A DNA stretch of 64,000 bases, from assembly GCA_934045075.1 (NCBI GenBank), contig OW203745.1, positions 11,118,373-11,182,372 on the forward strand, read 5' to 3'. Positions 1 to 10,732 of this stretch are shown here, in pieces; positions within the stretch are counted from its first letter, which is position 1, and each line of letters starts with the position of its first letter. Both the position numbers and the translations under genes were made by a program. Under the pieces are notes generated by a model. The model had not been told where the DNA came from and ran no database searches. It was given only the letters and a program-made list of their open reading frames with translations. The stretch is from Yponomeuta sedellus. Its lineage: Eukaryota > Arthropoda > Insecta > Lepidoptera > Yponomeutidae.

Positions 1-159
1 AAGTTAGGCGATTTGGCCTTACTAAAAATGATAAACACAGTACACATTATTATTATTTGCGTTATATTATTTGCAATATGATAAATATATTAGGTACATG
101 ATAATAAAACGCTTGACCCATAGATTGTTTTTTCCAGTTTTTCGTCTTGATATTGTTTA
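1..159. other. AT-rich edge, nothing recognised
   Basis: AT-rich sequence at the window edge. No coding, RNA or repeat signal that I can support, apart from the tail of the SINE that begins about position 160. Confidence 0.4.
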
Positions 160-366
160 TATTATTTTTAATGCATATTTTAATACCCGTGCTAAGGACA
201 ATTTTAAAAACGTAATTAGAGGCAAAAAATTCCACCCATGCCGGGACTCGAACCCGCGACCTCTGGGTAACCGTGCCAGCGCTCTCCCAACTGAGCTAAT
301 GAGCAACAGTTCGGCGATCAGTGAAATTTTGAACCTCTTTACCATACTCTCTGTATTACGTACAGG
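160..366 (-). mobile_element. tRNA-derived SINE, family A
   Basis: Minus-strand copy of the commonest tRNA-headed SINE here. Read on the minus strand it has a leader ending in a GAGGTTC motif, a tRNA-like head with a B box (GGTTCGAGTCCC) around 241-256, then the family body (GCCTCTAAT) and an AT-rich tail containing the shared motif CCTTAGCACGGG. Pol III transcription from the internal boxes is family knowledge. A plus-strand piece of the same family follows directly at 378-431, so the locus is an inverted pair. Confidence 0.8.
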
Positions 367-377
367 CAGCCACGGTT

Positions 378-431
378 CGGTTAGCCAGAGGTCGCGGGTT
401 CGAGTCCCGGTCCCTAAATAGGTTTTTAAAA
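378..431 (+). mobile_element. SINE family A fragment, inverted relative to its neighbour
   Basis: Contains the anticodon-arm and T-arm part of the tRNA-like head (AGCCAGAGGTCGCGGGTTCG), then jumps to the family 3' end CCTAAATAGGTTTTTAAAA. It sits only about 11 bp from the 5' end of the minus-strand copy. The locus therefore has the same 3' sequence facing outward at both ends. Confidence 0.7.
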
Positions 432-520
432 TCTACTTTAATATAGTATTTTCTAAGGTTAACACGAGCACTAGACATAATTTAAACTTTTTTGAACTAA
501 AACTTTCGTAAGCACAACAC

Positions 521-753
521 ATTGTAGACTTTTAGTCCGGATTTACTTACGGGTGTTGTTATATCGGAAAAGTCCGACCAGGTTTCGCTCCGATTCGCAG
601 AGCTTAATCATGGTGAGCAGAGACGGAGCTCGCTCCGTCTCTGCTCACCATGATTAAGCTGGTCGGACGGATTGATTGAGCTGGTCGGAAACCTGGTCGG
701 ACTTTTCCGATATAACAACACCCGTAAGTAAATCCGGACTAAAAGTCTACAAT
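521..753. mobile_element. Foldback MITE with perfect 65-bp terminal inverted repeats
   Basis: The arms 521-585 and 689-753 are exact reverse complements over 65 bp. Inside them a second perfect palindrome has 29-bp arms (601-629 and 632-660) around a 2-bp centre. The total length is 233 bp and there is no coding capacity. This is the anatomy of a non-autonomous DNA transposon. The ends read ATTGTAGACTTTTAG. I cannot fix the target duplication, because the outermost AT on each side could be element or target, so the superfamily is not called. Confidence 0.85.
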
Positions 754-998
754 AATTAAAACTGTTACTATATAATGTAATAAACGAGCATAAAACCGTA
801 TAGTAACAGATTTAATTATCTACTTTAATGTTTTCTTTTTTGTGTGCACATTTTTGTGTAATATTCTTCTTATTATTATATAGGTTTATATATTTGTGAT
901 CAACTCACGCCGCCTGGACACTATAGCACGGGGCATCTTAACTTGCGACCAGGCCAAGCAACTAAGACGTGTGGACAGTGTTATTAAATCTTTTTTAA

Positions 999-1169
999 TA
1001 ACATTTACATACAGGCACATACATTGCTTCTGGCTTCACAATAGGATACCCTGTGCCGTCGGTACCAGAAACAACGGCATCACAAACATGTAAACATTCA
1101 AGACCTGGGTTTTTTTTGTCCTCAGCCGGGGTTGTTCCCAGGACCTCTCACGTGGTAAACAGATGCGCT
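999..1169 (-). mobile_element. tRNA-derived SINE, family B
   Basis: Minus-strand copy of a second tRNA-derived SINE. The body motifs shared with 2629-2770, 9121-9327, 11890-12090 and 21335-21508 are a TTCTGG block, a GGTACCAGAAACAACG block and ACATGTAAACATCC, followed by a T-run and CAGCCGGG. The tRNA-like head at the right end is degraded (the B box reads GTTGTTCCC on the plus strand). Confidence 0.75.
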
Positions 1170-1340
1170 ATTATATAGGTATTGAAAAAAATTATAAATA
1201 GAAAATAATACCAAAAAAATAATTATATTCAAGACGAGTCTAACTGCTATTATTTATTAGTTAAAACGTAATTACCTTAATTCCCGACGTTTCGGCAGAG
1301 TTGAGCATTGCTAATGACTAAGAAATACTACATACACACA

Positions 1341-1400
1341 TGCTACATACATAACCTCACGCCTGTATCCCAGAGGGGTAGGCAGAGACAGGGACTGTAC
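1341..1400 (-). mobile_element. LINE 3'-end fragment (RTE-type tail)
   Basis: Contains CCTCACGCCTGTATCCCAGA and GGGTAGGCAGAGAC. This is the reverse complement of the 3' end seen at 32770-33085 and 58735-58990. It is a short 5'-truncated remnant. Confidence 0.55.
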
Positions 1401-1753
1401 TGATACACACTTTTTTGCTAAATGAATCTTTAGTTTGAGCATTTTTAAATAGGTCTTTCGCTTCTATTTATTTTTATTATTTTGTCAATAAAAAACGTGC
1501 CCGTATCAAACAGGCTTTATAAAAATGCTTTATTGAAAGAAATGTAACTTACACGTAAACAGCTGTAAGAATGTTTGTAACAAAATGGTCCATTTGACGT
1601 AACGAGAGCATCACGATAACACCCTGTGTGCGTATTGGCTGCATAAAGGTGTCTCTACATGAATCTCAAGTCGGGAATCAATGTAATTAAATGTTTTACC
1701 ATCATGATACGACCCGTTCAACGTATAATTATGTGCATCTCAATCTCATCTAT

Positions 1754-1880
1754 GACTAACGCTAGTGCCATTTTTTTGCTCGGTTCGCGTTTGCTTTGCA
1801 AGGCAGTTGGTGCCGGCTGCCGACGGTAGATGGCAGTCGTTAAGCTTTAGGATGGCTTGAAAACTTCTGACAGTAAGACA
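1754..1880 (+). mobile_element. Diverged fragment of the 5S-derived SINE
   Basis: The blocks GCTAGTGCCATTTTT, GGTTGGTGCCGGCTG, GGCAGTCGTTAAG and ACTTCTGACAGTAAG occur in the order found in the complete copies. The 5S-like head and the 3' quarter are absent. Confidence 0.65.
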
Positions 1881-2198
1881 AACTATTATTTTAGGCCGAT
1901 ATTCACCACAGGTTTCTGTGGAGTTTCTGACACGAAATTTGCGATTGTTCATGCTAAGATCGCAGTCTATGCTCACCTTAATGATTACGACAATAGAAAT
2001 GAGGGAAAGACCCATAAGGATCTTTACGCTCAATTTTACTTCGTCGCCAGAGGAGTAGTAAAAATTTCATTACGTCTTTATACGAGGCATTTTTTAGATG
2101 CTGACTTTCTGTTGTTTTTTTGCATCTTTTTTCGTTCGCCGCTGATTAGGACAGCTCGGATAAAGGTTGCCTTGGAAAAAATAAGCACCGGTTGGTCC

Positions 2199-2345
2199 TT
2201 TTGAGGCACGGGACCCTAAAAATCATGTACAACATACCAATTATACTTTATGACTAGATATGGCACAACACGGAAAGTTCTGCTAAATTTTCCATTATAA
2301 ATGTATACAGCCTTCGTTTAAACTAGGAATAATTACTTAATAACT
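2199..2345 (+). repeat. Dispersed repeat of unknown class
   Basis: Starts with TTTGAGGCACGGGACCCTAA and continues through ATGACTAGATATGGCACAAC. Parts recur at 5797-5895 (the ATGACTAGATATGG block and following 80 bp) and at 6428-6475 (the TTTGAGGCACG block). The 'gaacccta' ending resembles a repeat widespread in Lepidoptera, but I cannot classify it. Confidence 0.5.
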
Positions 2346-2366
2346 AGATACATATAGATATAGAGA

Positions 2367-2533
2367 TGCCTGTACGTAATACAGAGAATAGTGTAAAGAG
2401 GTTCGAAATTTCACTGATGCCGGTGAGTCACCCATTGGCTCAATTGGAAGAGCGCTGGCACGGATAGCCAGAGGTTGCGGGTTCGAATCCCGGAATGGGT
2501 GAAATTTTTAGCCTCTAAATAGGTTTTTAAACC
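2367..2533 (+). mobile_element. tRNA-derived SINE, family A
   Basis: Plus-strand copy with leader (TACGTAATACAGAGAATA), tRNA-like head (A box GGCTCAATTGGAAGAGCGC, B box GGGTTCGAATCCC) and the family 3' end. The terminal 30 bp are repeated in inverted orientation directly downstream: 2497-2526 pairs perfectly with 2529-2558 across a 2-bp spacer. Confidence 0.8.
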
Positions 2534-2591
2534 TATTTAGAGGCTAAAAATTTCACCCGTGAATTTCACTCTAAATAGGTTTTTAAACTAG
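2529..2591 (-). repeat. Inverted duplicate of the SINE A 3' end
   Basis: Positions 2529-2558 are the exact reverse complement of 2497-2526. A further CTCTAAATAGG block at 2570-2580 returns to plus orientation. The sequence therefore zig-zags through the same 3' end three times. Confidence 0.8.
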
Positions 2592-2628
2592 ATACATTCA
2601 AGAAAAATATTTGCCACTTTAAGACTTT

Positions 2629-2770
2629 TAACATTTACATACAGGCAGAAACATTGCTTCTGGCCCCACAATAGGATACCCTGTGTCTTAGGAACCAGAA
2701 ACAGTGACATCACAAACAAGTAAACATCCAAGGCCTCGGGTTTTTTTTTTGTCATCCCCAGCCGGGGTTT
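2629..2770 (-). mobile_element. SINE family B, head missing
   Basis: Carries the family B body (TTCTGGCCCCACA, ACCAGAAACAGTGACATCAC, T-run, CAGCCGGGG) but stops where the tRNA-like head should begin. It is truncated on the 5' side, as expected for incomplete reverse transcription. Confidence 0.7.
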
Positions 2771-2829
2771 GTAAGTACAGTCTTTGGCACAACATTTCCA
2801 TATGCATTGTAGTTTAGAGCTGAGCTGCT

Positions 2830-2965
2830 TAATAGTGGATTCTTTAATTTTTTTTCTATCCGTAAGAACTATCCTCGTCCTTCAAGGAATATTCTAAAAA
2901 CAGAATTACCGAAATCGGTTCAGCTGCTCTCGAGATTTGTGCGTACCAACACATTCAGCGATATT
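2830..2965. repeat. Dispersed insect repeat fragment
   Basis: Holds ATCCGTAAGAACTATCCTCG and CGAAATCGGTTCAGC. The first block is present in inverse orientation near 8020-8050. The 'aaatcggttcagc' phrase is typical of abundant dispersed repeats in insect genomes, but the class is uncertain. Confidence 0.4.
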
Positions 2966-2984
2966 TTTTTTAAATATAGATAAA

Positions 2985-3095
2985 GTGGTAGTAACGGAGT
3001 GGTAGGACGGCGGCCTTTAATCCGGAAGGTTGTGGTTTCGAACCCCGGCATGTACCACTAACTTTTTTTTCTCAGTTGCGTACATTTGGGAAGTT
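2985..3095 (+). mobile_element. tRNA-like SINE fragment, separate type
   Basis: GGAGTGGTAGGACGGCGG could serve as an A box and GGTTTCGAACCCCGGC is a good B box, spaced as in a tRNA head, followed by a short tail. The sequence differs from families A-D in this window. Only one copy is seen, so the assignment rests on the promoter boxes. Confidence 0.45.
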
Positions 3096-3096
3096 A

Positions 3097-3175
3097 TAGA
3101 TAGATAGATAGATAGAGAACACTTTGTTGTACATAAAAATGGAAATTACGCAGATATTGCGTCATTATAAGTGAC
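3097..3175 (-). mobile_element. LINE 3'-end fragment with TAGA tail
   Basis: Read on the minus strand it ends with a TGTACAACAAAGTGTTCTC block and a TCTA repeat. The same 3' end is found on the minus strand at 6715-6910 and the plus strand at 22385-22510, where CAATAAAGTGTTCTC is followed by TCTA repeats. It is a 5'-truncated LINE copy of Jockey/RTE style. Confidence 0.55.
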
Positions 3176-3307
3176 TAAAAGACACTAAAAGTTGTAGTGG
3201 CAGTACCACTTGTTACTGTGAAGGAAAACATCGTAATTCCAAAAAAACTAAAACTGGATAAAAGCGCCAATATTCCAATAATATTCAATAATATCAATAA
3301 TGATGGA

Positions 3308-3411
3308 GATCATATCAACTCTTTGCCTGTCCCCACTGATGAGGCACGGGTGTTTCCTGCATCGCGGGAAGGTTAGGCTATACTCCACCACGGGGGCCAA
3401 GTCCGGGTTGG
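3308..3411 (-). mobile_element. 5S-derived SINE, 3' part only
   Basis: Carries the 3' quarter of the family in reverse: CCCCACTGATGAGGCACGGG, the hairpin-like GCATCGCGGGAAGG, and TACTCCACCACGGGGGCCAA. It is 5'-truncated. Confidence 0.75.
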
Positions 3412-4086
3412 TTAAATATCAATAATATTTTACGGATATTTCTTTACTTTCTTCAACTACATTTTTTTATTTTACTTCCAAATCAAACCCTAAATACGTT
3501 CCATGACAAGATAAAAGCCTGGAAACTTAAAAAACCATTGAAAAACTTTCGCTACAAAGATTCCGGCTGTCTCAGCCAGGGTTTTCAAAATCGGACAAAA
3601 ATCCCAGCGACGGCAAATCAAAATCGTACAAAAACCTCGCCGAATCGATTTATTCGAGACACTTCTGCGTGTCACAGGATAAGTCCCAATATGATTTGCC
3701 GGATATTTCCCTCGGGGGTGGCTCGTGAGTCTCCTGCCTGAGAACAAGTTGTGCCACGTCACCGGACAATCTGACAAGTTTGCGGAATCCTGTCTAAGTT
3801 TCGCTTCGGGTTTTCAGCTGGATTGTTCCGTGTTGGGCTCAGTTTGGTTTGGGGTGCCTTTACAGTGGCGTTGGTGTGAAATATGTAAAATAACAAGTGT
3901 TTCTTATAATCTAGCCGGTCTCGAAAACCTGTCCGGTTTATCTGTTAGCGGCGGTCGTTCTTACTTTTTAATTTTACATGCACAGCTTAAGAAAGGCTTA
4001 CGGAACGTACGTTTTGGCACGCTATATTTAGAAATTAATTACAATAAGTAGCGGCCATTCACAATCCGTAGGTACGGTCTTTAGAC
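3412..4086. other. No recognised feature
   Basis: Open frames of up to about 110 codons exist on both strands here, but they overlap each other and show no domain or motif. I see no repeat family shared with the rest of the window. Confidence 0.4.
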
Positions 4087-4460
4087 TTATTTATAGTTGT
4101 TAATAAAATTATTCTTTATCTTAAGTTTAAATTTATCAGAGCACATAAATAGTTTTTGTAACTTATCTGGTAATTCGTTCACAGTTTTTGGTAAGGCATA
4201 CATCCATGTTCGTATACCGTATACATTATTAGTTTTTGGTAATATAAAGGAAGGTAAGTATATGAGATTACGTAATGTATTATGTCTTTCTCTTCTAGTC
4301 ATATGTTTTTGTTACAATTTTTTCATTTCATTTAGGCTAGTTTTACTTTGTCAAATACGTTTAGGATTTTACAGTAGGTAGTGGAATAAAAATTTGTCAT
4401 TCTCTTTGCATGTAATTTTTATATGTTTAGGTACAATAATTTTTAGTATACTTAGTTGTA
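4087..4460 (-). pseudogene. LINE reverse transcriptase ORF, C-terminal fragment
   Basis: A 71-codon minus-strand frame (4087-4302) contains RHNTLRNL, PKTNNVYGIRTW and LPDKLQ. This is the pattern of the extreme C-terminal tail of CR1/Jockey-type LINE polyproteins (an H-NTR box, then a Y-G-YN-LP box). No reverse transcriptase core is left. It is read as a 5'-truncated copy. The frame upstream is broken. Confidence 0.5.
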
Positions 4461-4566
4461 GTCTATACAAATCATTCAAGTAGGTTTTATAGGTTTTACC
4501 ATAGCTGCCTATTCAAGGCAAGGGTGCCTACGTTCAATCGATCATCAATTTACTATAATATTACAC

Positions 4567-4920
4567 GAAGCGCTCGTGGCCTAGTCGAACCGAGTGATCA
4601 GGATCAATCGCTTGTGTTAAACAACAACAGGCGCGGTCAGGCGACCGTCCTGTGACTACCGCTAGTGGCGTTTTCCGAGCGTTTCCGTGCTTCGCAAGGC
4701 ACGTTAAGCGGTTGGTGCCGGCTGTTATGGCAGTCGTTAAACCATGTCAGAGGCCTTATGTTCGGCTTGATACCTTCTGACAGTAAGTCCCGTCACTGTT
4801 TTACAATACTCTACTAACCCGGACTTGGCCCCCGTGGTGGAATATGGCCTAACTTTCCTGCGATGCGGGAGGAGACCCGTGTCCCAGCAGTGGGGACATA
4901 CGAGTACAAGGGATGATATC
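4567..4920 (+). mobile_element. 5S-rRNA-derived SINE, near complete
   Basis: The head resembles 5S rRNA (TTAAACAACAACAGGCGCGG), though box C is damaged: the GGATGGGT part is missing and only GCGACCGTCC remains. The body has GGTTGGTGCCGGCTG, GGCAGTCGTTAAAC and CTTCTGACAGTAAG, and the 3' part ends CAGCAGTGGGGACATAC...GATATC. About 350 bp. Confidence 0.85.
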
Positions 4921-5135
4921 GAATACTTGATTCGTTTTGGTTAGTTTGCAAGCCATAGCAAAGTGAACATGCCTTCAGCTATCATTTTAGTATATCATAC
5001 AGTACACGACTAAGAAAACCCTATGAATATGACGGGAGTACTATGAATGTTTTTCCCATTATTGTTGAAATATACATACGTTTTTCAGCGTATTATTGGC
5101 CGTAACTTTTTGTCGCTTTTGTTTTTACAACTTCA

Positions 5136-5445
5136 AGTAACGAATGCATCCGACATAGAACCAAAGTTATCGACATAGCTCAGAGAATCAGCAAGCTGAA
5201 GTGGCAGTGGGCTGGCCATATCTCGCGAAGAACCGACAACCGTTGAAGTAAACGTGTTCTTGAGTGGAGACCGTAACTCGGCAAACGTAGTGTAGGGCGC
5301 CCTCCGGCTAGGTGAAATGACGATCTGCGAATAACTGCAGGCAGATGCTGGATGCGGCGAGCTGAAGACGAGGCGCTGTGGCGCTCATTAGGGGAGGGCT
5401 ATGTCCAGCAGTGGACTGGTATAGCCTGACGACGACAACTTTAAG
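5136..5445 (+). pseudogene. RTE-type LINE, 3' end of the reverse transcriptase gene
   Basis: The plus strand encodes a broken frame with the typical C-terminal words ISKLKWQWAGHISRRTDN, LEWRP, GKRSVGR and AGRCWMRRAEDEALWRSLGE. It then ends in TATGTCCAGCAGTGGACTGG and a short GACGAC repeat. This is the C-terminus and 3' tail of a lepidopteran RTE-clade non-LTR retrotransposon, with in-frame stops. The complementary piece at 20750-20880 and the tails at 11355-11430, 16464-16540 and 35551-35670 belong to the same group. Confidence 0.8.
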
Positions 5446-5504
5446 GTACTGTAAACTTGAGAATACAGTTTTAATATTAAGTCGGCGGACAAAACATCAT
5501 AAAA

Positions 5505-5740
5505 ATATATAAGACAAGATAAGATTTATTAGCATTTTTGTTTTTTACAAAGGTCTTAATTAAAAGAATGAATACAAACAAAAACCCTGCTAGGGCACAA
5601 CAACTTAGGACCATCTTATACTGTATTACACCATACTTTCAGGAACATTGACTTGATAACAAATAAAAAACAGACATAAATCTCTCTGAACTTAAACCTT
5701 AGTACCTAACTAAAGATTACTCGTCGAAATATTCTTGGAG
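5505..5740 (-). repeat. Probable LINE 3'-tail remnant
   Basis: Begins GACAAGATAAGATTTATTAG, the inverse of the AATAAA...TCTTATCTT endings of LINE tails seen at 13790-13905 and 28770-28900. The remainder is AT-rich without motifs. Confidence 0.35.
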
Positions 5741-5796
5741 CCAGTAATAACACTTTTATATTAGGTGTTTATTAAGAGCAATTATATAATACGAGC

Positions 5797-5895
5797 ATTT
5801 ATGACTAGATATGGCACAACACGAAAAGTTCTGATGAATATTCCATTACGAATGTACGCAGCCTTCGCTCAAACTAGAAACAATCACTTAAAAAT
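5797..5895 (+). repeat. Second copy of the 2199-2345 dispersed repeat
   Basis: Shares ATGACTAGATATGGCACAAC, AAAGTTCTG and CAGCCTTCG with 2250-2330 in the same order and orientation. Confidence 0.55.
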
Positions 5896-6116
5896 TGCAT
5901 GTTCAAGCGTTTTTTTTAAGTAGGTAATATTTCACGTGACCCCAGTCACTCCTGATGGTAAGCGAAGACGGGGTCTACGATGTTACGTGCTTACCTGTTA
6001 AATGCCGGTTAACTATATTTCTACAGACATCCAGGTTATAATGTCTCCGGAAAGACAGAGACACATATGCAAGAAAAATATCTGTATTTATTGGACTTTT
6101 TTTAAAACTTTAAGCC

Positions 6117-6299
6117 CTGTTTCACAATGTTCTAATAAAGTTACAGATAAGCTATCCGCAACCAGGGCTGCCGTTTGTTCTAAATTTAAATAAATTTTCC
6201 TATATTGCGTATGTTCGTTTATGGCTTCAAATTAAGAACAAACGGCAGCCCTGGTTGCGGATAGCTTACCCGGAACTATATCTGCAGATTGTGAGACCC
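6117..6299. mobile_element. 183-bp MITE with 34-bp perfect inner inverted repeat
   Basis: The arms 6148-6181 and 6235-6268 are exact reverse complements (34 bp). A weaker inverted match continues outward to a TCACAAT motif on each side. The six bases TAAGCC occur immediately outside both ends (6111-6116 and 6300-6305) and may be the target duplication. A small frame crossing it (6002-6193) is not a gene. The superfamily is uncertain. Confidence 0.75.
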
Positions 6300-6714
6300 T
6301 AAGCCAAACTTTTAACATTGTAAAATTAGACTAACAATGTTAAAAAACCTGACAACATTTTAATGGTTTAACACTTAAATGTTTCGTATAACAACGAAGT
6401 CATCCTACAAGGGTACTGTTTTCCATTTTGAGGCACGCAACCCTATAAATCATGTACATAAATAGATAAAAAGTTTATTTGCTATACCAATAACATACAA
6501 TGTATACGTAATTAGATTTTCCGTAATGCATGTACAGAGGTTATTATCAATTTATAAGACCCTTAATTAGTTTACATACCTATGTCACTATTGCCAAATT
6601 GCGTAAATCTCTCATAAATATAAAAGGACTAATGGTAGAGGCCTATGGGGAAGGGCCTGAAGGCTCTGACAAGAATTATTAATTAATGTTCCCTGCATTT
6701 AACTAAGAATTTTT

Positions 6715-6910
6715 TTATAAAACCTGGAAAGATTGGATAGATCGATAGGTAGAGATAGGAATAGAGAAGACTTTTTTGTGTATAAGAAAGGAAATAACAC
6801 AGATATTCCTTAACCTAAGAATAAAGACGGCGGCCTCATGACTAAAAGTGATCTCTTCCAGACACTCTTTGGACAGACTGGAGCAATATACTGGAGGAGG
6901 AAGTAGATGC
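6715..6910 (-). mobile_element. LINE 3'-end fragment
   Basis: Inverse of the plus-strand tail at 22385-22510: GGAAGAGATCACTTTTAGTC, the GGCCGCCGTC block, TTAGGTTAAGGAATATCTG and a TCTATC-rich end. It is 5'-truncated. Confidence 0.55.
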
Positions 6911-6974
6911 ACAAATAAATCAAATTATTTCAGATACATAAGAATAATACATGCTTAAATAAGAAAATTATTCT

Positions 6975-7050
6975 TGCCTACCATGCAAGAGGTTTGGGGC
7001 CAGAAGCAATGTGTGTGCTTCTATGTAAATGTTTGTATTACGTTATTATT
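6975..7050 (+). mobile_element. SINE family B with internal deletion
   Basis: CCTACCATGCAAGAGGT is the anticodon-side part of the family B tRNA head. It jumps directly to the body end TTGGGGCCAGAAGCAATGTG and finishes in GTTATTATTAG, so the middle of the SINE is missing. The GAAA tract begins at its 3' end. Confidence 0.6.
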
Positions 7051-7635
<585 letters not shown>

Positions 7636-7640
<5 letters not shown>

Positions 7641-7850
7641 AAACATTTATTGTCATGCAAGTTTTACAAGGTTTATATTACCTATAGTTACATATCTAAA
7701 CAGAACTGGGCTATAAATAATAAAAAAAAAACAAATGTTGTTTATTAGGTTCTGTCAGTAGGAATGCATGACAATCGGACATACGCTCAGCATAAGCTGT
7801 TGGATATACCTATCCTAAAAACAGCGCTGATTTTCAGCGCAGCCCGTGTT
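7636..7850 (-). mobile_element. LINE 3'-end fragment
   Basis: Minus-strand 3' end: AATAAATGTTTATT polyadenylation-like signal at the left edge, and AGCGCTGATTTTCAGC further in. The same word is at 21056-21075 in a sister copy. Confidence 0.5.
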
Positions 7851-9110
7851 ACTAAACTAATACTTAATTATAATGAACTTAAATAAACTTATACTACCTA
7901 TGTGCACGCAAGTAATCTTCTTCTCTATAATATAAAAATGAATCGCTGAAAGTGTTGGTAAGCGCAAATGTCAAGATCAGCTTAACCAATTCTGCTAATT
8001 CTCCTTCAATAACATTCCTTGAAGTACGAGGATGGTTCTTACGGAAAGAAAAATAAAAAAAAATTAAATTTAAAAATTTAAAGAATTATTATCCTTGGGG
8101 CGTATGTTCAGTCAATCAAAATATTGTTTCCAACTATTGATAATGATGGGATAAATTACTGGCAAGAGACGCGTGGGCTGGAGATAGAAATCCTGGTTGA
8201 GATACTTACGGGAGTGGACCGGAATCACAAGTGGTGCCGAGCTCTTCCGCCTTGCCAGAGACAAAGAAAATGTGCAAAGCTGACTGCCAACCTTCGCTGG
8301 TCGGAGAGGTACCATAAGAAGAAAAAAAAGAAGAATATAAAACCTGGAACCGACTTCAATAAAAGTCTTCAATGACAGTCTTCATAACGAAGACTCGTTT
8401 TACGTGGATTATGAGGGGCTAAATTTAACTTAAATCGGTTTCATATTTTATTCAAACAATTTTTTGGGATAACTTTTGTTTTAGTGAACTGATTTTGACA
8501 AAACTTTCTATCGTATTTAGCAAACACATTTCTGAAAACCACATTAAAATCAGTTTAACCAAACGCTAGATAATTGCGGTCAAACACATGAACAGAATCT
8601 GAAAACCTCCTTTTTTAAGTCGGTTATAAATGGTGGGCACTCAGTGTAATCTAAGCAAAGTAGTTGACTTCAAACAGAAAGTGATTACTTTTAATATAAG
8701 AGCGAGCGACGACGGCCTATATCCGTACCACAAAGAATATCAATAATATCAAATCTCGAAAGTAGATTCGTATCTTGGTGAATTATCGTGATTGGTAAAT
8801 TATACATCACGGACGACCCTTCAGGTTTCAATGACTATTGTTAGTCGTAATGTATTTTACCATCTGATCAAATAAGTACCCTGCACTTAATAGTAATAAC
8901 ATTAATAACTGCCATACTGTTTGGGTTACTATCAAACGTAGATTTAATGATTTCAGTGGATTGTATTCTACTAATATTATGAATGTGAAAGTTTGTGAAG
9001 ATGCTTGGATGTTTGTTACAAGCGTCATGCAATAACGCTTGAACGGATATGCGTAAAACTTGCAATACACACACACACACACATAAATCTTCACCAAGTG
9101 ATACGTGGGA
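7851..9110. other. Mostly unassigned; dispersed repeat piece and CA microsatellite
   Basis: Around 7915-8080 there is a repeat fragment (AATGAATCGCTGAAAGTGTT, TTGGTAAGCGCAA, ending CTTACGG) related in inverse to 2830-2965. Near 9067-9084 there is an (AC)9 microsatellite. The rest shows no coding or RNA signal. Short frames at 8112-8375 overlap on both strands and look like chance. Confidence 0.4.
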
Positions 9111-9120
9111 TACTTGATAT

Positions 9121-9327
9121 AACATAACATAACATTTACATACTGGCACATACTCGTACATTGCTTCTGGCCCCATACTAGGATACTCTGCGTCGTGGGT
9201 ACCAGAAACAACGACATCACAAACATGTAAACATCCAAAACCTGACGTTTTTTTTTGTCCCCAGCCGGGAATCGAATCCGGGACCTCTCGTATGGTAGGC
9301 ACATGCGTTACCGCTGCGCCGAGGTCG
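9121..9327 (-). mobile_element. tRNA-derived SINE, family B, complete
   Basis: Minus-strand copy with a whole tRNA-like head: A-box region around GCGCAGCGGTAACGC and B box GGATTCGATTCCCGGC, then the T-run-flanked body and a TAACATAACATTTACAT tail. TGATAT lies just outside each end (9115-9120 and 9328-9333), a possible short target duplication. Confidence 0.8.
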
Positions 9328-9518
9328 TGATATCTTAGTAATGCGTCTCGTGGGATTAATATTTTTATGTTACCGTTACCTGTTTTTAAGCCATACTCTA
9401 AGATATTTGATTCTTGCGTTGTCATGGTAATAAGAAATGTAAAAACGGGTTCCGTGTAGGGTCAAAGCCACCATTTTAGTGAACACCTGTAGGTGTATAG
9501 TAACACGTAACAAAAGAC

Positions 9519-9740
9519 AACTGCAAAGTAGGTACTCGGGGCTGTAAGTGATGCAAATTACTTCAGTCAGATGTCGCTGCCTGTACGTAATACAGAAAAT
9601 ATTGTAAAGAGGTTCGAAATTTCACTGATGCCGGTGAGTCGCCCATTAGCTCAGTTGGAAAGAACGCTGGCACGGATAGCCAGAGGTCACAGGTTCGAGT
9701 GCCAGCATGGGTGCAATTTTTAGCCTCTAAATAGGTTTTT
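9519..9740 (+). mobile_element. tRNA-derived SINE, family A, with 5' leader
   Basis: Has the long leader (CTGCAAAGTAGGTACTCGGG, then TACGTAATACAGAAAATA) before the tRNA-like head (GCCCATTAGCTCAGTTGG, B box GGTTCGAGTGCC with a mismatch), then the family 3' end. The leader places the Pol III boxes more than 120 bp inside the element. The only other copy showing it is at 31750-31972. Confidence 0.8.
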
Positions 9741-10732
9741 AAAAGACAACTACTAAAATTTCAGGAAATTATGTATATTGAAAATGTATTCTATACTTTC
9801 AATTTAAATAATGCAATGTTTGTTTAATATTTTCTTTTTAACTTAACAATACTGAGTTTTATTTGATATATTATTTGACACGCACAGAAGGCCGGTTTCA
9901 CAGAGGACAATAACCGTAACTGGTAATGTTGTTGGACTTGAATTCATACAACATTAACACAACGGGTTTAGTAAAGAGAAGATTTTCTGCCACTAAATTC
10001 ACATCACACCAGTCACACCACACAATCCAATCGTATAATTGTCAAAATTCATACTAATTGCTAACGTAAAAAAGTAAGGATTTCATGAAATATTCACACA
10101 ACGGGCTTAGTAAAGAGGTACTGCTTCTATACTGCGGACCAAATCCAGATTTTTTTTACTGTAAAGTTACATAATAATTGCTATCGCAAACGTCATGATT
10201 CTGACAGAATTTAGTGTGCCTTATTAGATCCCTTATAAATGGCCTAATTAAGCACATTGAAATATTATATATTTGACTTTTTAATGTATGATTTTTTAAC
10301 TATTATACGGATATTAGAATTTTGTGAATCTATCTTTGACATGTATTATTTTGTATTTTGTCTTATAATAACCTGTAGATCTCGGTCTGAAATAAAAACA
10401 TTTAATTTAAGAAATCCTTTCCAGGCTGCCTAACATGGTTTGTGCAAATGGTCTAAGTGTTTTTACACGTTTTTGATGATTTTGCCTGGTCACCATAGTA
10501 GAGGTTATCCCAGTTTGAGAACCAGCGCCTTGATTATGTAACTTGCCACGTATAAATCTGTATGCAAAAATAAAACATCTAAGTACTGTTCGTACAATTA
10601 TGTAGCTCACTATCACTGTAGCTTGTCAGATAACCACTCAATTACAATATCCACTATGTGTGATATACATATTACGCTTTATATCAATACGGCAGACCTA
10701 AGTAAACATTCCACTTACGCACATAGATGTAC
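9741..10732. other. Unassigned AT-rich sequence
   Basis: No coding or RNA signal. Positions 10522-10575 (ACCAGCGCCTTGATTATGTA...) resemble 29932-29985, so a short dispersed repeat is present. AACACAACGGG(C/T)TTAGTAAAGAG occurs twice (about 9955 and 10095), suggesting an old local duplication. Confidence 0.4.

Noticed and set aside
2199..2345. Possible SINE with internal promoter
   Set aside because: No A or B box could be found, so it is left as an unclassified dispersed repeat.
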